From contig JAOASC010000033.1 in the NCBI GenBank assembly GCA_025210295.1, positions 1 to 64,000 on the forward strand: a stretch of 64,000 bases of DNA. The letters run 5' to 3'. Shown here piece by piece: positions 18,914-26,136 of this stretch. Every line of letters begins with the position of its first letter. Positions within the stretch are counted from its first letter, which is position 1. This DNA is from Flavobacteriales bacterium (GTDB lineage Bacteria; Bacteroidota; Bacteroidia; Flavobacteriales_D; Parvicellaceae). The notes beneath the pieces were generated by a model that had not been told where the DNA came from, did no database searches, and worked only from the letters and a program-made list of their open reading frames with translations. A program made the translations under genes and the position numbers.

Positions 18914-19987
18914 ATGCAGTCTAATTCAATTTTTAGAAGAGATAATAATAAACATCAACCATTTTTGATAAGTGGTCCTTGTAGTGCCGAAACACCTGAG
19001 CAATTATTAACAACAGCTCAGCAATTAAAAGATAAAGTAAATTTAAGCGTTTTAAGAGCTGGAATTTGGAAACCAAGGACTAGGCCTAATTCTTTTGAAG
19101 GAATAGGAGAGGAGGCTTTAAAATGGCTTTTAGAAGTTAAAAAAGAACTAAACTTAAGTGCTACAGTTGAAGTTGCTAATGCTAAACATGTAGAATTAGC
19201 ATTAAAACACGATGTTGATATTTTGTGGATTGGTGCTAGAACATCAGTGAATCCATTTTCTGTTCAGGAAATTGCTGATGTTTTAAAAGGGATAGATATT
19301 CCTGTAATGGTTAAAAATCCTATAAATCCAGATTTACAATTATGGATTGGAGCGATAGAGCGTATTCAAAATGTAGGTATCCACGAAATAGCTGCAATTC
19401 ACAGAGGTTTTTCTGCTTATGGAATATCAACTTATCGGAACAAACCCATGTGGGAAATTCCAATTGAGTTAAAACGATTATATCCGGATTTACCAATAAT
19501 CTGCGATCCAAGTCATATTGGTGGTAAACGCGATATGATAGCATCTATTTCTCAAAAGGCGATGGATTTAACTTTTGATGGGTTAATGATTGAATCTCAT
19601 TATTTACCTGAAGAAGCTTGGAGTGATGCACAACAACAGGTTACACCAGGTGCTCTAAAGCAAATAATGGATCAACTCATTATTCGTGATGCTGCATTTA
19701 GTACAGATACTTTATTAGAGTTAAATAGCTTAAGAGCTAAAATAGACTCACTAGATGAAGTTATTTTAGATACTATTGCTAAACGTATGGATTTAATTGA
19801 ATTGATAGGTGTGTTAAAGAAAGAGCAAAATATTCCAATTCTTCAAGTTGAACGTTGGAATGCTATTATTAAAACTTTTTCTGAATTAGCTCACGATTTA
19901 GAATTGAGTGAAAAGTTTATTGCTGAATTTTTGAATGCAATCCATACCGAATCAATTAGAAAGCAGACAGTGATTATGAATAAGTGA
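18914..19987 (+). CDS. Bifunctional DAHP synthase / chorismate mutase
   Basis: This 357-residue fusion joins the entry step of the shikimate pathway to the chorismate branch step. Residues about 1-260 are a KDO8P-type (AroA/G beta) 3-deoxy-7-phosphoheptulonate synthase with SGPCSAETPEQ, AGIWKPRTRPNSFEG, VKNPINPDLQLWIGA and ICDPSHIGGKRD. Residues about 265-357 are an AroQ chorismate mutase helix bundle (LRAKIDSLDEVILDTIAKRMDLI and RWNAIIKTF). The mutase domain probably gives feedback control by prephenate or other products. The ATG at 18914 gives the expected short N-terminus. Confidence 0.93.
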   Translation: MQSNSIFRRDNNKHQPFLISGPCSAETPEQLLTTAQQLKDKVNLSVLRAGIWKPRTRPNSFEGIGEEALKWLLEVKKELNLSATVEVANAKHVELALKHDVDILWIGARTSVNPFSVQEIADVLKGIDIPVMVKNPINPDLQLWIGAIERIQNVGIHEIAAIHRGFSAYGISTYRNKPMWEIPIELKRLYPDLPIICDPSHIGGKRDMIASISQKAMDLTFDGLMIESHYLPEEAWSDAQQQVTPGALKQIMDQLIIRDAAFSTDTLLELNSLRAKIDSLDEVILDTIAKRMDLIELIGVLKKEQNIPILQVERWNAIIKTFSELAHDLELSEKFIAEFLNAIHTESIRKQTVIMNK

Positions 19988-20151
19988 TATTTTACGCTTA
20001 AAAATCATTTTAAGCTCTTTTAAGAGTATTTCTATTCGTTTATGATATCTAAGTATCAAATTAATGAGTTCTTTTATTAGAATTGAGATTTTTAAAATAT
20101 TGATTATCAATAAGTTAAGTGTTGTTTTATTGTTTTTACTCAATTTTGACT

Positions 20152-20203
20152 AAAAAAAGCAAATTTTTATGTTTCACGTGGAACATAAAAATTTGCTTTT
20201 TTT
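20152..20203. terminator. 52-bp near-perfect palindrome with T-tracts and parS-like core
   Basis: Two 26-base arms are complementary with a single mismatch (20174 versus 20181). They start with a run of A and end with a run of T on either strand, so the hairpin could end transcription both ways, including that of the DAHP synthase gene. Its centre is the parS-like 16-mer at 20170-20185. Confidence 0.75.
20170..20185. other. parS: parS-like ParB-binding site 1
   Basis: TGTTTCACGTGGAACA differs by one base from the widely conserved parS consensus TGTTTCACGTGAAACA. ParB binds parS as a dimer and spreads, loading the segregation machinery near the origin. Confidence 0.75.
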
Positions 20204-20233
20204 AATTTTTCATATTTGCTATAAAACTATATT

Positions 20234-20420
20234 ATGAAAAATAGTATTATCATTTCAATTTATTGCTCAAACAAAACCAGATCAATGTGATGTAGTTTTT
20301 AGTGGAAATAAAGAAGGTTTTATGAGTAAGAAAAATATTGAAAGGATAAAGAAAAATAGTTTTTACAATAAGTATATAGAAAGTGAAATTTTGAGATCTA
20401 CAATTTATAATACTATTTGA
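20234..20420 (+). pseudogene. Frameshifted remnant of a small secreted protein gene
   Basis: An ATG at 20234 opens a short signal-peptide-like frame (MKNSIIISI...). A +1 shift near 20258 moves to a frame that reads FIAQTKPDQCDVVFSGNKEG and continues to TGA at 20418-20420. Joined, the two frames give a plausible export signal ending in AQ followed by a 50-residue mature part. I read this as one short gene broken by an indel; a sequencing error is the alternative. Confidence 0.5.
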
Positions 20421-20601
20421 GGTAGGATAGAGGTATGCTAACTTTTACTGATCCTTTTTTAAAAATAAGTATTAACCATAATAACTGAAAGAGTAGCTAT
20501 TTTATTATGTATTGAGTTTAAAAGCAAAGAACGATAAAATAGAAATTTAAAATATTTATATAAGACGAATCGAAGCTTATAATGTTAATTGATTAAATAG
20601 A

Positions 20602-20617
20602 TGTTTCACGTGAAACA
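20602..20617. other. parS: parS-like ParB-binding site 2
   Basis: TGTTTCACGTGAAACA is an exact match to the canonical parS sequence. It lies 4 bp before the tpx terminator stem. Confidence 0.85.
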
Positions 20618-20621
20618 ATAA

Positions 20622-20658
20622 AAAAAGCCAATTCTTAAATAATTAGAATTGGCTTTTT
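20622..20658. terminator. Terminator hairpin after tpx
   Basis: AAAAAGCCAATTCT (20622-20635) pairs perfectly with AGAATTGGCTTTTT (20645-20658) around a 9-base loop. It sits 22 bp past the tpx stop on the minus strand and has a T tract in both directions. Confidence 0.9.
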
Positions 20659-20680
20659 AATATCGTAAGTTTAGATTAAT

Positions 20681-21181
20681 TTACTTTAATGAATCTAATG
20701 CTTTTTGGTAATTAGGTTCATCAACTATTTCCTGAACTTGTTCTGTATAAATTATTTTATGTTCTTCATCTAAAATAATTATAGCTCTTGAAAATAGATT
20801 TTTTAACGGTCCATTTTTTATTGTTAGTTGATAATCCTTACCAAATTTTCCTTTATTAAAATCAGAAAGTGTTTCTACATTTTCTATTCCTTCAGCTCCA
20901 CAAAATCTTGCTTGTGCAAAAGGTAAATCTCTTGAAATACATAAAACTTTTGTGTTTTCTAATTCACTTGCTTTCTTATTGAATTCTCTTACCGATTGTG
21001 CACATGTTCCAGTATCAATACTTGGAAATATATTTAAGATAACTCTTTGTCCTTTTAGTTGATTTAATTTAAACGTAGATAAATCATTCTTTATCATTTT
21101 AAACACTGGAGCTTTATTTCCAACTTTTGGGAGCTCTCCGATTGTTTTAATTTTGTTTCCTTTTAATGTGATTTCAGCCAT
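20681..21181 (-). CDS. tpx: Thiol peroxidase (Tpx, 2-Cys peroxiredoxin)
   Basis: A 166-residue atypical 2-Cys peroxiredoxin that reduces hydrogen and alkyl peroxides with thioredoxin. The peroxidatic Cys is C60 in FPSIDTGTC and the resolving Cys is C94 in ARFCGAEG. An additional Cys lies at 81. Length and the N-terminal GNKIKTIGELPKVG match the family. A parS-like site lies in the 48 bp between its start and the upstream mnmG stop. Confidence 0.95.
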   Translation of the reverse strand: MAEITLKGNKIKTIGELPKVGNKAPVFKMIKNDLSTFKLNQLKGQRVILNIFPSIDTGTCAQSVREFNKKASELENTKVLCISRDLPFAQARFCGAEGIENVETLSDFNKGKFGKDYQLTIKNGPLKNLFSRAIIILDEEHKIIYTEQVQEIVDEPNYQKALDSLK

Positions 21182-21205
21182 GTTATTTTTCTTTTTATTA
21201 GTTAT

Positions 21206-21221
21206 TGTTTCACGTGAAACA
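21206..21221. other. parS: parS-like ParB-binding site 3
   Basis: TGTTTCACGTGAAACA again matches canonical parS exactly. It is placed between mnmG and tpx, where it would not interrupt either gene. Confidence 0.85.
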
Positions 21222-21229
21222 TTGTATTA

Positions 21230-23104
21230 TTATCTTCCTAAATAAATCATTAATATAGAAATATCAGAAGGTTTTATTCCGCTTATTCTAGATGCTTGCC
21301 CCAGCGTTTTTGGACGAATAGAATTTAGTTTTTCTTTAGACTCATTAGATAAAGAGGAAAATTGAAAGTAGTCAATATCATCAGATATTTTTACATATTC
21401 TAAGCGGGCTAATTTATCAGCTACTTCTTGTTCACGCTCTAAATATCCTCTATATTTTGTTTGTACTTCAGCTTGTTCTTTTATTGCTCTAACATTAGAA
21501 TCTAAATTATTAATGTATTCATTCAACTTTGGACTCGCCTTAATAAAATCTTCTAAAACCATATTTGGACGTGCCAAAACATTATCCATTTTTACTTTTT
21601 GTTTTAATGGTGAAGAGTTTTTTTCTTCTAAAATTGGATTGATTTCTTCAGGAGCAATTGAAGTAGATTTTATGAATTTAATCAATTTATCTGTCTCTTC
21701 TTTTTTATGCAAAACTTGTTTTAAACGCTCGTCAGATGCTAAACCAATTGCATGCGATTTTTCGGTTAAACGAAGATCAGCATTGTCTTGTCTTAATAAG
21801 ATTCTATACTCAGCTCTAGAAGTAAACATACGGTAAGGTTCTTCTGTTCCTTTAGTAATTAAATCATCAATTAAAACTCCAATATAAGCTTCAGCTCTGG
21901 ATAAGGTAAATGGTTCTTTTTCTTTTACTTTTAAGGCTGCATTTATACCTGCCATTAATCCTTGACTGGCTGCTTCTTCGTAACCTGTTGTTCCGTTGAT
22001 TTGACCACTGAAATATAACCCCTCAACTAACTTTGTTTCTAAAGTATGTTTCAATTGAGTAGGAGGGAAGTAATCGTATTCTATAGCATAACCTGGTCTA
22101 AACATTTTTGCATTTTCAAATCCAGGAATCATTCGCAATGCTTTTTGTTGAACATCTTCAGGTAAGCTTGTACTAAAACCATTAATGTAATATTCTATGG
22201 TGTTCCATCCTTCTGGTTCAGCAAAAATTTGATGTCTTTCTCGATGAGCAAATCGATTAATTTTATCTTCTATAGAAGGACAATATCTTGGTCCAACACT
22301 TTTGATTGCTCCATTAAACATTGGCGAACGATCAAATCCAGTTCGTAACATTTCATGAACTTCTTGATTCGTATAAGTGATAAAACAACTTTTCTGCTCT
22401 TCTAAAAATTGGGTTTCATTACTATAAGAAAACTTCATTGGATTTTCATCTCCAGCTTGTTCTTCCATTTTAGAAAAGTCAATTGTTCTTCCATCTACTC
22501 TTGGAGGAGTTCCTGTTTTCATTCTTCCAGATTCAAAACCGAGTTGAATTAAATCTTCCGTAATTCCAAAAGCAGCACGTTCACCCATACGACCACCACC
22601 AAATTGTTTTTCGCCAAGATGAATGGTCCCGTTTAAAAATGTACCAGAATTTAAGATAACAGTTTTGGCGCGAACCTCCATTCCAATTCCAGTTTTTACA
22701 CCTTTAATGACATTATTCTCGACAATAACTCCAGTTACCATATCTTGCCAAAAATCAAGGTTAGGTAAGCCCTCCAAAGTTAAACGCCATGTTCTAGAAA
22801 ATAACATTCTATCACATTGCGCTCTTGGACTCCACATTGCAGGTCCCTTACTTAGATTTAAAAGCTTAAATTGTATGGCACTTTTATCAGTTATAATACC
22901 AGTATAACCACCTAATGCATCAATTTCTTTTACAATTTGTCCTTTGGCAATACCTCCAATTGCAGGGTTACAACTCATTTGTCCAATGGTTTCCATATTC
23001 ATGGTAATCATTAGTGTTTTACAACCCAAATTTGCAGCAGCAGCAGCAGCTTCATTTCCAGCATGTCCACCACCAACTACTATTACATCATATTCTTGTA
23101 ACAT
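21230..23104 (-). CDS. mnmG: tRNA uridine-5-carboxymethylaminomethyl modification enzyme MnmG
   Basis: MnmG (GidA), with MnmE, modifies the wobble uridine of several tRNAs using FAD. The 624-residue protein has the FAD loop [10 protein letters not shown] (about 11-20), then [24 protein letters not shown]. It also has the [21 protein letters not shown] and [11 protein letters not shown] signatures, and a helical C-terminus that binds MnmE and tRNA. It is full length. The gene is often found close to the replication origin, which agrees with the origin proposed at about 16 kb. ybeY lies 46 bp upstream on the same strand. Confidence 0.97.
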   Translation of the reverse strand: MLQEYDVIVVGGGHAGNEAAAAAANLGCKTLMITMNMETIGQMSCNPAIGGIAKGQIVKEIDALGGYTGIITDKSAIQFKLLNLSKGPAMWSPRAQCDRMLFSRTWRLTLEGLPNLDFWQDMVTGVIVENNVIKGVKTGIGMEVRAKTVILNSGTFLNGTIHLGEKQFGGGRMGERAAFGITEDLIQLGFESGRMKTGTPPRVDGRTIDFSKMEEQAGDENPMKFSYSNETQFLEEQKSCFITYTNQEVHEMLRTGFDRSPMFNGAIKSVGPRYCPSIEDKINRFAHRERHQIFAEPEGWNTIEYYINGFSTSLPEDVQQKALRMIPGFENAKMFRPGYAIEYDYFPPTQLKHTLETKLVEGLYFSGQINGTTGYEEAASQGLMAGINAALKVKEKEPFTLSRAEAYIGVLIDDLITKGTEEPYRMFTSRAEYRILLRQDNADLRLTEKSHAIGLASDERLKQVLHKKEETDKLIKFIKSTSIAPEEINPILEEKNSSPLKQKVKMDNVLARPNMVLEDFIKASPKLNEYINNLDSNVRAIKEQAEVQTKYRGYLEREQEVADKLARLEYVKISDDIDYFQFSSLSNESKEKLNSIRPKTLGQASRISGIKPSDISILMIYLGR

Positions 23105-23150
23105 ATTTATCTATTCAAATTTAGTATGTTTTATTTTAATATACTGATAA

Positions 23151-23591
23151 TCAGTTGTTTGTTTTTAATTTTTGATTTAATTCTAAAGCAAAATCTTCCA
23201 TTTTACGCATTTGTTGAGCATCAGCTTCACTTTTATCTTTATAGCCCATTAGATGTAAAAGACCATGTGCCATTACTCTTTTTAACTCATTTTTAAACGA
23301 TTTCTCGAAAGTTTGAGCATTTTCCTTAATTCTATCTATAGAAATAAAAATATCGCCTGAAATCGCATTATTTTCACAATAATCGAAGGTAATAACATCA
23401 GTGTAGTAATCGTGGTTTAAATGTTCTCTATTGACTTCTAATAAATAATCATCAGAGCAAAAGATATAATTCAATTCTTCAATTGTTTTATCTTCTGTAT
23501 GCGCTAATTCAGTCAACCAATTTCTAACTTTCTTCTTTTTCTTGATTTTAAAATCGATTGCTTCAATATGAAAAAAAATAGTTTTGCTCAT
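23151..23591 (-). CDS. ybeY: Endoribonuclease YbeY
   Basis: YbeY is a zinc-dependent single-strand endoribonuclease needed for 16S rRNA 3' processing and ribosome quality control. The 146-residue protein has the metal motif HGLLHLMGYKDKSEAD (from about residue 110). In it the third ligand of the common HxxxHxxxxxH pattern is replaced by the Lys-Asp pair I recall as common in Bacteroidota. The DVITFDY and EINREHL-like segment (VNREHLNHDYYTD) also match. Likely transcribed with mnmG. Confidence 0.92.
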   Translation of the reverse strand: MSKTIFFHIEAIDFKIKKKKKVRNWLTELAHTEDKTIEELNYIFCSDDYLLEVNREHLNHDYYTDVITFDYCENNAISGDIFISIDRIKENAQTFEKSFKNELKRVMAHGLLHLMGYKDKSEADAQQMRKMEDFALELNQKLKTNN

Positions 23592-23610
23592 GTTTTGCGT
23601 AATTGTTTTG

Positions 23611-23618
23611 CAAAACTA
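23611..23618 (-). promoter_or_regulatory. Candidate -7 element (TAGTTTTG) of ybeY
   Basis: On the minus strand TAGTTTTG fits TAnnTTTG and lies 19 bp before the ybeY ATG. No clear -33 element is seen. Confidence 0.45.
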
Positions 23619-23843
23619 ATTCATTTAGATTCGTTAAACTATTTTTTAAAGAAATACTATAAACGGAGAAGTGTGTAGAATTGATTAACCTAAACGCTAT
23701 ATAATTTTTGAATACAGTTTATTTTGAATTTTATTTTATCCCAATATAGATAATCATCTTGAATACTTTTTAATAATCCATTTATTTGTAATTCAGGAAC
23801 TTTTTATTCAAGTATACTGATTGTAGTACATAACTACTCATCC

Positions 23844-24638
23844 CTATCTAAACCTCTCAGCCATATCTTGTTTAAAAATATGTTCTAGTTTTTGATAGAG
23901 TTCAGGGTGTTTTTTTTCTAACAGTTTTGGGCGTTCAAAAAAGTATTCTCCAGCGACTGAGAAAAATTCCATTTCGTTGGTCGCTCCGTATTCATGAATA
24001 TCAGATTGTTTGGTTTTAATTAAAGCAATTTGTTGGTAAATGTATTCTAACCATGGAATTTGATTAGGTTCTTCCAGTAATAAAGTTGGAATTCCATCAA
24101 CTAATCCGTCAGCTTTATCTATTAGATGAATAAACTCGTGAATGGCTGTATTTCGTTTATCTGTTTCGTTAGAAAAACCATGATGCAAAGCTGCTTTGCT
24201 CAGCAACATTTTCCCCTCCATATATCCTGTTCCAACCAAGCCTTTAATGTTTCGAAGTGGACCAGAGGTTTTAAAGTCCATATTAAAGTTATCGGGGTAT
24301 AGAATCACTTCTTTTAAGTTTTGATATTGCCAATTTTTAAAAGCGAAAATTGGAATAATAGCACTTGCTGCAATTAATACTTTATCGATTTCATCAACAG
24401 TTGTATCTACTCCAATAATTTCTACATTGATTAAAAATTCTTCAACTTTATATTCAAATTCTAGCTTTTCAGTAGGGGTTAGTTTATTGTAAAATTTAAC
24501 CTTTTTGATGAGTATTTTTTGATGCTGTAGAGCTAACTTTTTTTCGGGTTGTTTCCAATGATTTCGGTTTGAATTTTTATAGACATTAACTAAAACAACA
24601 ACAATTAATGAGACCGATAAAACGTAAATGGTTACCAT
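23844..24638 (-). CDS. MtfA-like zinc-dependent peptidase (M90)
   Basis: A 264-residue protein of the MtfA/M90 family. One N-terminal membrane segment (residues about 3-20) is followed by the catalytic domain with the zinc motif HEFIH at residues 167-171 and a downstream glutamate in EFFSVAGEYFFE. In enterobacteria, MtfA binds the repressor Mlc and has aminopeptidase activity. No Mlc is seen here, so only metallopeptidase activity can be proposed. Monocistronic; the 252 bp to ybeY show no further gene. Confidence 0.85.
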   Translation of the reverse strand: MVTIYVLSVSLIVVVLVNVYKNSNRNHWKQPEKKLALQHQKILIKKVKFYNKLTPTEKLEFEYKVEEFLINVEIIGVDTTVDEIDKVLIAASAIIPIFAFKNWQYQNLKEVILYPDNFNMDFKTSGPLRNIKGLVGTGYMEGKMLLSKAALHHGFSNETDKRNTAIHEFIHLIDKADGLVDGIPTLLLEEPNQIPWLEYIYQQIALIKTKQSDIHEYGATNEMEFFSVAGEYFFERPKLLEKKHPELYQKLEHIFKQDMAERFR

Positions 24639-24683
24639 ACAAGTTTATTTACTATAGTTAGTTGCATATTATTATAGAGCTTT

Positions 24684-24736
24684 GTCAATTCGAGTGAATT
24701 TTTACGATTGAAATGAGTAAAATTTGTATCGAGAAA
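24684..24736 (+). repeat. Dispersed imperfect palindrome unit, copy A
   Basis: The unit starts GTCAATTCGAGTG, has TTTTTACGATTG and GAGTAAAATTTG in its middle, and ends GTATCGAGAA. The two halves are imperfect inverted repeats, so it can fold. A second copy in reverse orientation is at 35681-35730. The flanks also occur in each unit of the tandem array at 1-800. Confidence 0.8.
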
Positions 24737-24759
24737 AAGCTATTGTTATTAGCACTTAA

Positions 24760-25629
24760 TTAAATAAACACTTTTCTTGAAATAATTTGACCATCAATTG
24801 TATAGTTGATCATATATATACCTCTTGAATATTGGCTAAAATCAATGGGGTTTAAATTATTTTCACCTGCTGTTAAAACAGTATTATTGGTATAAATTAC
24901 CTGGCCATTAAGGTTCATAACAGTGGTAGTAATTGGTTGAGATTTTTCTACAAAAAGTGAAGTGTTAATCCAATTCTCATGACGAATAATTTTTAAACTA
25001 TTGTCAATAGCTACTATTGAGTTTTGTTCAATTACGTCACTAGAAGCATCTTCTTGAATCACTAATTGTTTGAGGTGAATTTCGTCACCAGAAGTTGTTC
25101 CATTATTATCGGATTGATTGGCTGCTACATAAAAAGTAATATCGCCTTCTGGATTAGTTGGAGCAACCCAATCAAAATTCCAAGTTGTTAAACCATTTCC
25201 AGAAGAAGTATGCGTAACATAAGTTCGACCACCTCCAATTCTCAATTGCGTATTTGTAGCATCTGTAATGGTAAAAGAACCTATATTGGTATCATCAGAA
25301 TTTCTTAGTGCGACAATTTCAAAACCGTTTTTGGGAGAAGGTGCGGTTGGTAATGCTACAGTAATGGTATACGTTGATCCTGGAATGTATTTGTTATTAG
25401 CACCAGAAAAAGTAATATTGGTAACAGAAGAATTAGGTATGGCAAATCCCCCATGACATTGTGTACAATTAAATTCTCCTGGAGCTCCAGTTTTTCCTGG
25501 ATCTGCACCACCAGAATATAAAGCATCAAAGTGATTATAGACACCGATTGTTTCAATATTTTTTGTAAAAGAAAAAAGGGCTATAGTGGATAGACCAACT
25601 ATAGATGATAGTAGTGTTTTTGTGTTCAT
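24760..25629 (-). CDS. Choice-of-anchor V domain protein with type IX sorting tail
   Basis: A 289-residue exported protein. The signal peptide covers about 1-22. Near residue 45 a CTQCH motif (CxxCH) could hold a c-type haem or act as a redox or metal site. A beta-sandwich domain of the choice-of-anchor V kind spans about 60-195. The last 80 or so residues (MNLNGQVIYTNN, FSQYSRGIYMINYTIDGQ, RKVFI) are a type A sorting domain for the type IX secretion system. It is probably displayed at the surface. No haem-lyase genes are near, so haem attachment is unproven. Confidence 0.85.
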   Translation of the reverse strand: MNTKTLLSSIVGLSTIALFSFTKNIETIGVYNHFDALYSGGADPGKTGAPGEFNCTQCHGGFAIPNSSVTNITFSGANNKYIPGSTYTITVALPTAPSPKNGFEIVALRNSDDTNIGSFTITDATNTQLRIGGGRTYVTHTSSGNGLTTWNFDWVAPTNPEGDITFYVAANQSDNNGTTSGDEIHLKQLVIQEDASSDVIEQNSIVAIDNSLKIIRHENWINTSLFVEKSQPITTTVMNLNGQVIYTNNTVLTAGENNLNPIDFSQYSRGIYMINYTIDGQIISRKVFI

Positions 25630-25674
25630 GTAAAGTGTTTTTTAGCGTTTTAATTCTAAAAAAGTACAAAAAAA

Positions 25675-26100
25675 TTATAAGATATGAAAAGTTAATTCTA
25701 CCACTCTACCATCATTGTCAAAATTAATTTCGTCGGCTAAATTTTTCATGAGAAAAATTCCTCTACCATTGGGGTTTTCAATATTTTCTGGACTTGTTGG
25801 ATCAGGTAAATCATAAAAATTAAAACCTTTACCCTCATCTTCAACTTTAAAAGTTATTTTGTGTTCTTCAGTAGTACAGCTTACAGTTGTTTCTTTAGAA
25901 GCATCCAATTGATTGCCGTGATGTATTGCATTGTTAACAGCCTCAGTAAGCGCTATTAAAATATTTCCGTAGTTATCTTCTTGTACTTTTAATTCATCAC
26001 ATACTTCATCGACTAATTTTTCGACAAGGTGAATGTTTTCAGCTTGTGATGGAAAGTTTATTTTTTGCGCGTAGGAAAGTAATTCTGTTGGCATATTCAT
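25675..26100 (-). CDS. Anti-sigma-type serine kinase/ATPase (RsbW-like HATPase)
   Basis: A small GHKL ATPase (141 residues) of the RsbW/SpoIIAB type, which phosphorylates anti-sigma-factor antagonists in partner-switching systems. The N-box has ALTEAVNNAIHHGN (about residues 50-63), and DEGKGFNFYDLPDP and NGRGIFLMKNLADEI are the nucleotide-binding G motifs. The start is ATG at 26100, preferred to a TTG at 26127. It lies 36 bp after the stop of the large DUF4175 gene, same strand. No sigma factor or antagonist gene adjoins; a SiaC-like protein is at 29774. Confidence 0.88.
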   Translation of the reverse strand: MNMPTELLSYAQKINFPSQAENIHLVEKLVDEVCDELKVQEDNYGNILIALTEAVNNAIHHGNQLDASKETTVSCTTEEHKITFKVEDEGKGFNFYDLPDPTSPENIENPNGRGIFLMKNLADEINFDNDGRVVELTFHIL

Positions 26101-26136
26101 AATGTTATTAAAGTATATGAAATACAATAGAATGGT

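Larger units (their letters stand above)
19988..20680. other. 693-bp non-coding region with parS sites and a gene remnant
   Basis: No intact gene is seen. The stretch contains a 52-bp palindrome with a parS-like core, a frameshifted small gene remnant, a second parS-like site and the tpx terminator, each listed separately. The rest is A/T-rich sequence without a recognised signal. Confidence 0.8.

Noticed and set aside
19952..20143. Minus-strand 63-codon frame after the DAHP synthase gene
   Set aside because: Isoleucine/leucine-rich product of A/T-rich sequence, overlaps the end of the real gene, no conserved feature.
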